Below are positions 14,501-26,648 of a DNA stretch of 64,000 bases, piece after piece. Under the pieces are notes generated by a model, which did not search any database, was not told where the DNA came from, and worked only from the letters and a program-made list of their open reading frames with translations. Location: NCBI RefSeq assembly GCF_964340395.1, contig NC_135554.1, positions 26,654,092-26,718,091 of the forward strand, written 5' to 3'. The stretch is from Glandiceps talaboti. Taxonomy: Eukaryota; Hemichordata; Enteropneusta; Spengelidae. Positions within the stretch are counted from its first letter, which is position 1, and each line of letters begins with the position of its first letter. The translations under genes were made by a program, and so were the position numbers.

Positions 14501-17500
14501 AAAATTTATATCAGTGAAATTACATGTATCAGCAATTTTTACATCAAACAGCCATTTTTCCTAAGGACTCATACTTGAAATGTACAATAAAGTCAGAGTG
14601 CCTGCTACTGACACTTTGTAGTGTACTTGTTTGTGTGTTTTCCCCACTTTTGATTCTTGTAATATTTGGCAAAATACATTGTATATCACAGCATGTTACC
14701 CAATCAATACAAGAGCAAGCACATTGGGACATATTATAATATTGGTATAACAAACCTTGATCTATTATGCCTTCTGATAGAAATTTACATTCCCACCACT
14801 GGTCATATCTTTGTGGCCACCTGAAATCTAGAGCCTTGTCAAATCTATCATTTGGTTTCAAGCCTTCGTAAATCTGTCAAAGTAAAACATACCATTCAAT
14901 ATGGTTAATCAATGTCTAAGTTTAAAACATCAATGATCATAAAACTAAGTAATTACACATGAAGCGACAAGTATTAGGAAAAGGAAAAGCTATAATTCAA
15001 GATTCTGAGAATCATGCTGATAATGAATTGGTCAATTTGTAAGTTTGAAACATTTGAGATATTTCAGTCTATTACAGGCCATGATCATCCAATGGTGTCA
15101 CACTGTCAATGTCCACCTATCTGTGACCACAATCAATCAATCAATCGATCAATCAATCTGACATGCACGGTTTACACTTTCCCAGCATGAGATTTAGCTA
15201 AATTTCAGACACTTGCCTTGACGTGAAGAGAGAGAGAGAGAGATGGATCGAGACCACAGTAAGCTTCTCGACTAAATCAGAGTGGTCCTTCTTTGTCTGA
15301 TGTCTATGGTTTCTTAGATTTTACATTTCAGCCAGTCTTGTTCTCTGACTAGAAGCCTGAAATTGGTGGCCATTGACATCATACATGTATATCCTTGTAA
15401 TGAGCATTACCAGACGTATATACATGAGAAGGCTGATCACTACATGTTTTAATAAACAGAATGTTGACTGACCTGTTTAAATATGGTATTTTTGCATTCA
15501 GGATCTAGAGATGGATTTGTTTTATGTTCTGCTGCAGTTCTTCTGTTGATGTATAACTTAGGCATTCGGTCTGGTTTGCTACAGAAGGAAAGACAAACAT
15601 TACAATTTTGAATGTCTGGTTTTATAATTTTGAATGTCCAGTTCAGAATTTTCATATCTGGTTTGCTACAGAAGGAACGACAAGCTTTGAATGCACAAGA
15701 CATTTGGTCGTCTTTTTTATCAAATAATACACTAGATACCCTGATCTCTAAATGTGTATATAAGGTGCAGAATAGGCTCCATATGTCAACATTACATGAG
15801 TACAATGCAGGCACAACATTAGTATATGAAGTCACTCAATGAAATACTAGTACCTGTGGCTACTTTCATAGGTTAGCATTGTAAGTGCATGTACATGGAT
15901 GGATGTACATATTGGCCATTTTACTGTGTATCTATACATATTTTGTAATAGAGTCCATCTTGTATATTCCAATACCTATATATTTTACCTATAGTATTTT
16001 ACTGTGTACCTATACCTTTTTTTGTAATAAGTCCATCCTGTATATTTCAATATCCGTGTTTTTTTCATTTTAGAAAGTATGTTTATTTTCACGTTACAAG
16101 GCTGTGACGAGTAATGAACTAATTCTTACCTTGTTTCTGACTCCCTGAGGAAGGTTTCTATGAGTGGTGTCCTCTTCTTAGACAGTGGCAACAGTTGTCT
16201 TACTACTTCTAGTGTACTAAATGAGCCTATTGAAAATTCCCACGCTGGTACAATATATTCTATAACACTATCAACTAACTTTATAAACCTGTAATGAAAG
16301 ACAGTGTTGTCATGAATGTACATTGACAGTTCATGTAATAACAGACAGTGTTGACACGAATGTATATTGACAGTCCATGTAATAACAGATAGTGTTGTCA
16401 TGAATGTACATTGACAGTCTATGTAAGAACAGACAGTGTTGTCATGAATGTACATTGACAGTCCATGTAATAAGAGTGTTGTCATGAATGTACATTGACG
16501 GTCCATGTAATAACAGTGTTGTCATGAATGTACATTGACAGTCCATGTAATAACAGAGTGTTGTCATGAATGTACACTGACAGCCCATGTAATAACAGTG
16601 TTGTCATGAATGTACATTGACAGTCCATGTAATAACAGATAGTGCTGTCATGAATGTACATTGACAGTCCATGTAATAACAGAGTGTTGTCATGAATGTA
16701 CATTGACAGTCCATGTAATAACAGAGTGTTGTCATGAATGTACACTGACAGCCCATGTAATAACAGTGTTGTCATGAATGTACATTGACAGTCCATGTAA
16801 TAACAGAGTGTTGTCATGAATGTACACTGACAGCCCATGTAATAACAGTGTTGTCATGAATGTACATTGACAGTCCATGTAATAACAGAGTGTTGTCATG
16901 AATGTACATTGACAGTCCATGTAATAACAGAGTGTTGTCATGAATGTACACTGACAGCCCATGTAAGAACAGACAGTGTTGTCATGAATGTACATTGACA
17001 GTCCATGTAATAACAGAGTGTTGTCATGAATGTACATTGACAGTCCATGTAAGAACAGATAGTGTTGTCATGAATGTACATTGACAGCCCATTTTATGAT
17101 CAAATGCTGAAATTACTGACCAACAAAAATAACAGGCCCAATTTTACAATATATTTACTTTAATAGTTTGTGTGAAATAACCATCATAATTATCAGAATG
17201 AATGTTCATGGATTCAGGGCTCATACTCACAAAGTCAATAAGGAATTATTTTTTGAACGTGATTCTCAAATTTTTTGCTGAAGAGTACAGCTGGGATCTT
17301 GGTACCAGTAATTTGCAAAAAATTCTTGTCTAATAAAACTTAAACTATATTTTTGGTACTCACCTTTGAAGTGCTAGTGTTCTCCTGTACAAGACATCAA
17401 TGTCAATTAATTCAAGCTTTGGATACCTACAACATATCATCAAATGAAACAACTTGTAAGGTTCATATACCAGTATATTTTGTCAACAAACAATTATACA

Positions 17501-20500
17501 TATTCTGTATTCCTTCAACTTAATTCGATGCACTAAATTTTGCAATTGAGGACTTCACCATATTTTTCATACATATCTGTTAAACAACCACTACATTACT
17601 ATTGCTGTATGAACCCACTCATAGTTATCTGGACAGCAACATCATAATATTGCACATATTACACTCTATTGGATCCATAGGTAGAAAGGCTAAAGCTTCA
17701 TGAGTTGGCTTCTCACCTGCCAAGGAATAGAAAGGTATACACCAGGATGACACACAAAATCTACCAGTTGACACGTCAGCTCAACTGGTTGCAGCACTCC
17801 GGCTAGTATTCAAGGGACGTGCATTCGACTCCTACAAGTGTCCCTTTTCTTTCCTCAAGTTCATTTCATTTAAGATATTTGGGCGTGTTACATTCATTGT
17901 GTATGTACAAGTATATTGATCCAAAAAAGAGGTGTTATACTTTACTGTCCACATACCTAACTAAATTATCAGCTGCAAAGAGATCTCGACTTAGTCCTAG
18001 GTCTCTTTCCTTGGTGGATTTAATTTTTATTCCATGAATTCTGGTGTCAACACCATCATCTATGATAAAATAACAATGACAGAAATAACATTATATCATA
18101 AGACGCTTGCTATCATCTGAATACAGACTCAGCTTAATGGAGCATCTCATCTCAGTTTAAAGAGGAACACCACTCCTGGAAATTACAGGTATTTTTATAA
18201 ACTTTGGGTTTTGGAAAGACATTTCATGATTTCACATCACATAAATTTTGCACAAATTCAAGGAAACACTAAAATGAAACTGTATTGCACCTTCATTGTA
18301 ATGTATTAGATAACATGAATATTCATGACTCCTAAGTGCTTATTACCTTCTGATAAATTTGTTACCTAATACACATATGCATGTCTGTTAAGAGAACAAT
18401 GAATGTGATATAACATTTCAATTAGGTGTTTCTCGGTAATCGCATGAAATTGATGCGACATGAAAGCACAAAATTACTCTTCAGAACCAAACATCTATAA
18501 AAAAATACCTCTATTTCCTGGCGTAGCGTTCTCCTTTGGGATACATGACTATATACAAGCTAACAAAATATTGAAATCTGTTATTCAACTCTTACCTTTA
18601 CATTCTTTGATTCTGACTTCAATGATAGGATAATGTTCTGTCATGTCTTCTAAAATACACACATCACCAGACAAAGACCTGAAAACAATAAAATGTCAGC
18701 AACAGGAAACCTATATGTACACTAATAATTGTGGGTTATGACATAGACCCTACATGGGTCTATGGTTATGAAAATTGATCAATGTCATTATGTTTGCCAT
18801 TTACTCACATATTCCTGGGGTGATTTCATTATCATACCAACATCTTCCTTTATACTTGTGATTAGATTACAGGTGTACAGTTCCTAACATGACCAGAGTA
18901 TTAAACTGTTCATGAATCACAATGAAGGACTATACTACACCACCAGAGGGCGCTATATATATTCATGTGCAACAAACATATCTGTAATTTCAAAATGATG
19001 CACCAACTGAAATGGTATCTATGAGAAATCTTGTTTCATGTCGCATAAAAATTGGCAATATTTAGATATGTTATTTTTAACCACCGTGTCTTTGTTTCAC
19101 AGACAGAGACAGCACATGTTGTAACTTCTTATTCAAGTTCTACCATTTCACACCAAACTGAACAGTCAAACTTTGTCTCATAATGATTATAATGGTCTGA
19201 TAATGACAGACACAAAGCCTAGACTGTCGACAGTCGCTCACGCCTTTTTTTCCTACATTTTACCTAAACTTAAGTCGTCGCCGCGTTCTGATCCGGCGCA
19301 ACACTCCTATAATAGCATACTGATATCGAGGGCCGAAGGCCCGAGCCCTCGATATCAGTATGCGATTATAGTAGTATTGCACCGGATCGGAGCACCGCAA
19401 TGACTTAAGTTTAGATAAAACGTAGGGAAAAAAGGCACGAGCGACTGTCGACAGTCTAACAAAAGCCAAACGAAACACACTTACACGTCCAGTCTATAAT
19501 CATTTATTTGTTTGAGGTTGTCAATTTCACCACCCATCACAACTGCATGACTCGGCATATAATTATCATCCTCTGAATCAACAGTTATGAAAAGTTTTCT
19601 GGGGAAAAAAATATTTCAAATAGATATTAGTTTTCAATAACTGGTGTAGCCTGTGTTTCTGTGATATTGCATTCATTCTGATTACAAAATTATTACTGAA
19701 GAAAGACATTTCTATGAAAATTTGTTTACATGGAACTATGACTTGTGTACATGTATGTATTAGCAAAATTAATAGTATAACATTATAATTGCAATTAATT
19801 TGGAACTTACTTCACTATGGTTCCTCTCTTCATTTTGATTCGTATCCAGTGTTGTCCCTGACTACCATCACTTTCCCAATATGTTGTGGTATCTCCATCA
19901 GTCAAGCATACAGCATTATCTTCGTCCTATTTAAATAGAAATGATAGTGTCAATGTCTTTATATCACAACTGATATGACATATACATGTACACTTAGATT
20001 ATGATAGATATGGAATATACTAAGTTTTCATCAATGGAACCTAATCACATCAAAGGAATCTACATATATACCCACACTCTACCTGTAAGTAGCTTGTCAA
20101 AATTCCAGTCCTTACTCTGCAAGGATACATCACTAGAGGGCACTATTCATTACAACGCTGATGTCATTCAATACTTACACAAGATGATGAAACATCCACA
20201 GAGTCAACATACTGGCTAACACTACCCAGGTTTTCACTTCTTTCCTGGGTATGTTCACATAAAAACTTGGCAAGTTCTTCATCATATTCTATTGTCCAAT
20301 TTGTTGGTGGAGTCTGCAACTTTGTCATGGCCTCCTCATCGCCATCAGAAAGTCGATAATTCTTCTTCAACTGAAGCGAATATTTTGTTTCTACAACACC
20401 TTCCCAACTGGGAGTAAAATATATCATAAATATGAACAATAAGCAAAAACAAATGTCTTTATATGATTACTGAGATTTCAAATATGCAGTTGGTTAGTGT

Positions 20501-20533
20501 GTACACCAATTGCCCCCCCCCCCTGCAACCCCT

Positions 20534-20594
<61 letters not shown>

Positions 20595-20595
20595 A

Positions 20596-20688
<93 letters not shown>

Positions 20689-23600
20689 GAGTAAGATAAT
20701 TATACCTACAGGTAACTTATGAAAATGTTGCAGAATTTGAACATTATAACTATATTTTAAGTACCAGTACTGCTGAACCAATGACATTAATATACATGTA
20801 TGTACAATTTGGTTTGTAAATGGTGTAGATTGAAGTAATATGAAAGTGAAAGAGTAAATAGTTTGAGAGTCCCACTTCTCAACAACTTGCAACTGGTCCA
20901 TGATTGAAATCCACAAGTTTCTAATACCTGTTAATTAGTTTAGGTTGAGCACCAAATATCCTCTGTCTAACAAAGTTTGGCTGTGGTTTTTCTGCAGGTA
21001 TGAGGGCTGCTTCATCTTCATTGCTGGCTTTGCTGTCAAACAACAACACCCAGGCTTCTGACACATTACAGCCATTGAAATGCTGGTCTAATGATTTCTG
21101 TCAACCAATAAGAATTGAAAGGAATCAGAAGGAGTCATACAATATATGAGAGGGTCATAAATTCATGAACCATGAATATGTTAAATAAAGTCACTGTTTG
21201 GTTTTCTTTCAATGAATTATTTGCCTATATCCTTCAAATGCTATATTATATTTGACTCACAAAAAATTAATGACTATGATATCAAAATAACGAATGTTGT
21301 GACATCAAATCATTAAAAATAAAAATTCCATAATACATCCGTGTGTCCATAGAAAAGTAGGTCACTACCTGGAATGTCTATTAGTGGTACAATGTACAAA
21401 TGTAGTTGTAAATTTCAAATAAAACAGTACACACTTGATAACATAACAAAATGTGCTACATTTACAACACATACCACTATAAATTATGAACATTATACAT
21501 GTACATGTACTTCCTGATCTAATACTAATAATATATATAAATGAATTGATAACAAGTTTTGGGAGATAGTGTTATCAGATTTCAAAAGTAATGATTGATT
21601 ATTAAATCTGTAATCATATATTTACAATGTACTATACTCTCATAAAAAACATTATAGTTTCCATGCCAACAGTAGAACAGTTCAAATTGGAATGCAAGGA
21701 CATGACTCAAGTATATGGCACCTAACAAACTTTCTGTAAGAAAAATCTGTCACACAGTTATACTTAATCCAAACCTATCAAATGTTTCAGTTGCACATAG
21801 TAGTATATAGTCATTCCTCACTTACATGTACTATGTACAGGCAATTTGTCATACCAACAAGAAAGGATTACACTAAGCTAAAAATGCTAAGTGCATCCTC
21901 ATGTCAATATGTACATGTAGGAGTGCAGGAATAGCCAACTGTTATACTGCTACTGTTTTCAAAGTGCAGAATTTTCATAAAGTGTGGTGTGCATCTACAT
22001 GGGGATGATGTAAATGTATCAATTGCTTTTAACAAGACAAGGATACATAATGTATGACAAACATATTCACAGTTTACATGTACAGTACATGTACATGTAC
22101 TGGTGAGGTGGTCTTATTCCTGTCAAATGTGTGCAAGCCATGTACATCTACATCTACATGTACATTTACATGTAGTTTGTACATTGTACTATGGTTACAC
22201 ATACATTGTACATGTATTCATGTTGATATCAGACAAGTGTGTACACTATTGCATAAGTAGTTGTCTGATATCCAGACATGCAGTTGCCATACACTTATCT
22301 GAAATGTGAGTCATGAACTCATTTAATTGTCTGACTGATTAATTATCAGTATGATCTATTCAGCCCACCTTACATGTCTAGTACATGTATAGGTACATGT
22401 ATGTACATTGCATAGGAACTGTATAATTTTCAGGAAACAAAGTTTCACTCTCAGTTCCATATGATCACTAAAGCTGTTTATCTGAGTCTGTGTTTCCTTA
22501 TAAAAGATTTGACCCAAGTTGATTTCTAGATATTTCTGTTTACTAGTTTAAGACTCAACCTGTGTTTGGTAATAATATCTAAGTTCCCATGGTACATATT
22601 TTACAGTAATTACAGAGCTCTGAACAAAAAAAATGTATATTTGTAAATTAAATATTATGGTATAAGATAAATATATGAATACATTGTATATGGTACACAA
22701 GTTTTCACACCTCACCCCCCACCTCTACACACCACCACCACCATCACCATCACCCCACGTCTATGTTAGCAGGGTTTATCAAATTGTCAACAAAATTATT
22801 ATTGATCTATTACTCAGTTACATTATACATACATGTACATGTATACAAGGTGTGTAGTTTTTCACTTTCATGTATGTTGAAAAACACTAAGTTTAATACA
22901 TGTATATGTATATATATCAAGCAAACAACTGTAAATCTTTCTGATTAGCCTTGTACATACATGTAGAGATGGAAACTTATTAAGTTCAATCCTGATTTGT
23001 TCAACTTATAGTTGTTATATGTTTACAAACAAATACTTCTTGTAGACAGAAGATTATATTTTCATATCAAATCATGTACATTGCACAAAGTTCAAAGTGA
23101 GTCGAATTGTTTCTTAGATAAAATATTATGTGATAGTAATTTATGCACCAAAGTTACAATTTTATTTGATGTTTATTTGAATCTTATGATAATAAATCAC
23201 AAGACTTCCTTAACATTGTTTAATCTGGTTTCCTTTCCTTAAATACTGGTTCTATTTCACTTGTTTTTAAATCAACTTCTATTATTTTCCTACATTGTAT
23301 AAATCTACATGGAATGTTAGTAGAATACTGTAGTGTATATTATTTATTATAACTTTATTGCACGATACACTCCCATATACTATAAAAACACAACATTTAC
23401 ATAGTACACAAGACAAACAGAAAAAAAAACAAAAGTGAATGATACTAATAGTAATAATGTCAATATTCTTTTACAGAAGTAATTCACCTAGTTTGCCTAA
23501 AGCCGTCACCATCATTGCTCTGAATATCATAAATAATTTTAGAATATTTATTTTTCAAAGCTTCAATCACATTTATGCAGTTGGATGGAATTACAACCAA

Positions 23601-25725
23601 CTTTCCTTTTAATTTTAAAATATGAATCCCCTAACTCAGTCACATACAAAAATGTTATATCAAATTTCTGGCCTACTCATAATCATACTTATTGAGGCTG
23701 TTAACTAATTGGTTATGCAGTAGCCTGGAGTGTCATCATGAATGCAACTCTTTTAAGTTCCTGTTTAGAAAGGTGCATGTACATGTACACTACAACATTT
23801 ACATAAATTTACATACATGTAAGTGATAAAAGGAACAGCTCATCAAATACCACAGATGTCAGTGATCTAACCTGTGACCCATGACTTCAGCTACATACCG
23901 TAAATGTAAAATCCTTTAACTTAACCAAAAGATTTCCTTCTTTACATTCTGTACTTCAATTGCATATCAAGGATCGTCTCTTTAAATTATTGTGCCATGA
24001 TCACAGTCAGTCCACAGAATATCAGCACTTAGTATCAATCTCATATACTTGAGTACACCTGAAGTTTTTTGACAAGTCAATTATTAACCAAACTCATAAA
24101 CTACAGGTAACAGTGATATTAATATTTTCATGATTAATTTTGAGACACTCTCCATGTGCATAACTAACCAAATACACACAAAATAGCTTACACCCCTAAG
24201 TGTTTAAACAAGCCCTAACATAATCCACACACAAAGACATACACATGTAGAGTATTACATGTATGTATATTAATGGTGATGACAGTACATATGTACATGT
24301 ACATGTATGGCTTACACTTACACCACTGTAACACACATGTAGGACTACTGTTTACTGTTACAATGGAATAAAATACAATTACAATATTGACACTTTCACC
24401 AAAGACACAAGATGAAGTGAACTATTTAAATAATTAAACATTATTTCAAATGAAGACAAAGTCTAGAATGTATAACTGACAAACTATGTGTAAAATACAC
24501 ATTGCACCTCACAAATCTAACAAAATTGTATACAGAAAGCTGTCATTAAGATCACTGCTGCTGCAAAAAAAGCTACAATGCTAATGTCTGTCTTTTAGTT
24601 GTTGGCCATTTATGTAAACACATGACAACATTGATGAGACATCAATGAAAATTTGGGATTCACTTCCAAAAAACTCTTGACTTCCTGTGCACAAAAATTT
24701 TAACTTGTAACAATGAACCGAGAGTCCATGAACATTCATTCTCACATACATGTATATATTCAGTTGTACAAATGTCATACATACACAATTACAAACATCT
24801 TGTTCTCTATTTTTGTTTTGCCATTCATTCAATGTACCACATAACAACATACATATGATGTACACGTCAATACATGTACATGTCATGTGTATGTTATGAA
24901 ATACTTGAAATATTAAAAGGACAAACTGTAAATGTACATGTAAACAACTCTATATTTACTGATAATATCAATTACTAATACTATGACTAAATATTGCAAA
25001 AAGACAACTCGAACGCTTCAATTATTATTTGACTTCAACACTTAAAGAAATGATTCAAAGTGTTATGTATCTAGAAAAACAGAGTGATCAGCGAAACTTT
25101 TACACGTGTACCAGAATAAATCTGTGCGGGTAGTCAATATATGAACTAGTCCGAGCGAGGAGGCTCTGGTTGGACTGAGTACGGAATCAGATATATTTGG
25201 TCGGTATGACTCCAAGTCATACCGCATATACCGACCAAATATATCTGACTCCGTACTCCAATCAGAGCCTCCTCGGACTATTTGTGAACATGGATGGCGT
25301 GAACTTGCAATTTCTGTGAACCAGGAAGTAATTGACCGAAATAACAATTCATTGACATTACGTGCGTGCAACTTGCGGTTGAACTTTCGTTTTGATAATT
25401 AATAAAGAATATTATTCAGTACAATTACCTTAGTAAGTTTAAGCCATTGACCTTGATTGTTGCAGAGTTCTTCACCACTTGCATAAAGTTTTGTACCATC
25501 TTTAAGAACAATTTCACCACATTTCTTACTGTTTTTGCTCGGCTGAGAATAAGCGACAAGCTTACTGCTTGCACCACCAGCGTTTGGTTTGTACACTAAT
25601 TCAGCAGGAATGAAACATAGAGATTCTGGCAATGGTTCATGATCTCTGAAACATTTTATACATTCTTGAAGACATCTTATTCTAGCGAGTCTATTCGTCG
25701 GGATGTCGTGAAATTGACTACTCAT
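8564..25725 (-). CDS. HECTD3: HECTD3, HECT-type E3 ubiquitin ligase
   Basis: Twenty coding exons (5'->3'): 25429-25725, 20928-21097, 20179-20407, 19811-19926, 19485-19598, 18596-18678, 17957-18059, 17364-17426, 16130-16288, 15473-15578, 14756-14873, 14251-14354, 13711-13833, 13108-13197, 12438-12644, 11272-11401, 10446-10520, 9627-9705, 9166-9240, 8564-8648. All have GT-AG borders and compatible phases; the total is 2526 nt, 841 codons (human 861). The start is the Met of [12 protein letters not shown]; an upstream in-frame Met at 25743 gives only six more residues. A DOC/APC10-like domain lies around residues 205-375 ([19 protein letters not shown]). The HECT domain fills the last ~350 residues. 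The catalytic Cys is about residue 803, in [15 protein letters not shown], 38 residues from the end as in the human protein. The C-terminus is [13 protein letters not shown]3 transfers ubiquitin from an E2 to substrates in the cytosol. It is head to head with GET3. Exons 10 and 16 have duplicated acceptors. Confidence 0.95.
11045..11265 (+). repeat. SINE-like dispersed repeat, copy 1
   Basis: Begins with GGGTTTCAATCCCAGG, which resembles a pol III B box, and ends near TTGCTGGTCATACTCTATTC followed by TGACACCAA. A diverged second copy lies at 11880-12085. It occupies the HECTD3 intron between exons 17 and 16. Confidence 0.5.
11343..11841 (-). repeat. 100-bp tandem repeat (5 copies) carrying the HECTD3 exon 16 acceptor
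   Basis: Units start at 11343, 11443, 11543, 11643 and 11742 (period 100, one unit 99). Read on the minus strand, each has a pyrimidine tract (TCTTCTGTTTTC), the acceptor GTGACTAG and the first 59 nt of exon 16. Only the lowest-coordinate unit joins the rest of the exon (11272-11401). Starting at any other copy reaches CTT TAA right after the duplicated coding piece. Divergence between units is very low, so the array is young. Confidence 0.95.
11880..12085 (+). repeat. SINE-like dispersed repeat, copy 2
   Basis: Resembles 11045-11265: GATTCAATCCCACG near the start, TTATCTCATCAGTGG inside and TTGCTGGTTTTTGCTC near the end. A pure C run (11971-11989) interrupts it. Confidence 0.45.
15569..15677 (-). 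repeat. Duplicated acceptor segment of HECTD3 exon 10
   Basis: On the minus strand CCTTCTGTAGCAAACCAGA occurs twice, giving possible exon starts at 15665 and 15578. The 87-nt difference is 29 codons with no stop. The downstream site (15578) gives the length expected from human HECTD3. A shorter duplication (AATTTTGAATGTC) lies between them. Confidence 0.85.
16295..17090 (-). repeat. Intronic minisatellite, ~40-44 bp unit, about 19 copies
   Basis: The unit centres on TGTCATGAATGTACATTGAC plus a variable AGTCCATGTAATAACAG. It fills about three quarters of the HECTD3 intron between exons 8 and 9 and stops only a few bases from the exon 9 acceptor. Unit-length variants (ACAGTG, ACAGAGTG, ACAGATAGTG) make higher-order patterns, e.g. 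around 16690-16960. Open minus-strand frames through it are by-products. Confidence 0.95.
17765..17850 (+). repeat. tRNA-like SINE head (remnant)
   Basis: GTCAGCTCAACTGGTTGCAG fits a pol III A box and GCATTCGACTCC a B box, at tRNA-like spacing. Acceptor and anticodon stems do not fold convincingly, so this is a tRNA-derived SINE piece, not a tRNA gene. Confidence 0.5.
18161..18538 (+). mobile_element. MITE-like element, family M1, copy 2
   Basis: The left end AGAGGAACACCACTCCTGGA is followed by TTTATAAACTTTGGGTTTTG; the right end has CTATTTCCTGGCGTAGCG then TTCTCCTTT. The ends are inverted and match copies at 2900-3200 and 60368-60606; the interior differs. It lies in the HECTD3 intron between exons 7 and 6. 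Confidence 0.6.
19220..19458. mobile_element. TA-flanked foldback MITE
   Basis: Near-perfect 239-bp palindrome. The arms start at TAGACTGTCGACAGTCGC and fold around a centre near GAGGGCCGAAGGCCCGAGCC. It has no coding capacity and is richer in CpG than its surroundings. TA at both outer ends fits a Tc1/mariner-type TA target (inference). It sits 27 bp past the HECTD3 exon 5 donor, inside the intron. Confidence 0.85.
20532..20685. repeat. (CA)n microsatellite
   Basis: Over 70 CA units with one CCACCA interruption, between HECTD3 exons 3 and 2. The Thr-His and Cys-Val frames through it are artefacts. Confidence 0.97.
23340..23760 (-). pseudogene. Degraded coding-like segment, possibly a LINE 3' end
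   Basis: On the minus strand a frame containing [19 protein letters not shown] runs to about 23605. After one frame shift it continues as [19 protein letters not shown] and ends [11 protein letters not shown]-stop near 23490. An AATAAA-containing tail (GCAATAAAGTTATAATAA) follows near 23345. I do not recognise the protein. The layout fits a retroposed or LINE-derived 3' fragment. Confidence 0.35.
25147..25280. mobile_element. TA-flanked foldback MITE
   Basis: 134-bp inverted repeat: TAGTCCGAGCGAGGAGGCTC on the left pairs with GAGCCTCCTCGGACTA on the right, and AAATATATCTG pairs near the centre around GACTCCAAGTC. It is flanked by TA and lies in HECTD3 intron 1, 149 bp from exon 1. Confidence 0.85.
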
Positions 25726-26043
25726 CACGATAAACTTGAACAAGTTTCGCTATTTTCCTACCGTCGTCTTCGTCGGTGACAGACTATATTTTGCGCATGC
25801 GTCAATTTTGCCTCGAACAAGATTTTATCCATAACGTAATTTGACTTTCTTTGATAAGTTAACCATCTCACCGTAATTTTTTTCAAAATATATCATTTAC
25901 AAATAATAAAAGATTATCATGTTATTTTAAGATTCAAATTATCAAATTCCTTATCACAAAGAAATCCAATATTATTATTTGTTGAGAATTTCAAACCTCG
26001 CCCTTTCTCGCCTGTCTCGTGTGTTCTCGCTTTTAAAACTAAA
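25726..26043. promoter_or_regulatory. Shared HECTD3/GET3 bidirectional promoter
   Basis: 318 bp between two divergent start codons must hold both transcription starts. An NRF1-like palindrome TGCGCATGCGT lies at 25792-25802. A CpG-bearing TCTCG series (CTTTCTCGCCTGTCTCGTG) at 26003-26022 precedes GET3. The GET3 start sits in AAAATGGCAGCC, close to a YY1 motif. No TATA box is placed convincingly. Site calls rest on motif resemblance only. Confidence 0.7.
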
Positions 26044-26614
26044 ATGGCAGCCTCCAGTGAAATTGACGGTGGCGAAACGTTCGACCCTCTCACTCCTACA
26101 CTTAAAAACATTTTAGATCAAACATCTTTGCGATGGGTTTTTGTTGGTGGAAAGGGTGGTGTCGGCAAGACAACGTGTAGGTACGTATGCTTAACGTGCG
26201 TTACAGTTAAAATATATTTTCATCACGCGGATTGTAATGTTCGGACACGTCACTTTAATATATAAGACCAGTGGGTCGCGCACTAATATTAACTTTTTTA
26301 TTGAAACTGTTCATGGCAGACTCTAGAAGATGTGTTCCATGCACTTCTTCTATTTACCGAGGTGAAAGTCATAACATCAAGATACATACATGTATAACGT
26401 GTCTGTAACGTTTGAATTTATGTGAATTGATGATGGTGGAAATGATGAAGGTGATATCATTATTAATGGATGGTACAATGGGTATGACAAATGATTCTGA
26501 TTGATGATATAAATATTATGATAATCGTAGAATTAGGTGGTTGAGGCAATACCTGAATGATTACAATGATAGTGATATTGTAAAAATGATTAGACGATAG
26601 TTTTTAGTAACACC

Positions 26615-26648
<34 letters not shown>

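Larger units (their letters stand above)
21098..25428 (-). other. HECTD3 intron 1 (4.3 kb), rich in TACATGTA-type palindromes
   Basis: No exon seen between exon 2 and exon 1. The stretch is dense in TACATGTAC/GTACATGTA words, especially 21485-22410 and 24280-24310. It also holds a LINE-tail-like segment with degraded coding traces (23340-23760) and a TA-flanked foldback (25147-25280). Confidence 0.7.

Noticed and set aside
16126-17037. Long minus-strand frames with [13 protein letters not shown]-type repeats
   Set aside because: They are produced by the intronic minisatellite; the frame breaks whenever unit length changes, and only the exon 9 part (16130-16288) is real coding sequence.
16295-17090. 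Possible CRISPR array
   Set aside because: Units are directly adjacent with no unique spacers, in an animal intron. It is a minisatellite.
17765-17850. tRNA gene
   Set aside because: Box A and B only; no credible cloverleaf.
20459-20722. Thr-His and Cys-Val frames over (CA)n
   Set aside because: Microsatellite artefact. The same applies to frames at 2-190, 28732-28973, 39945-40303 and 43983-44210.
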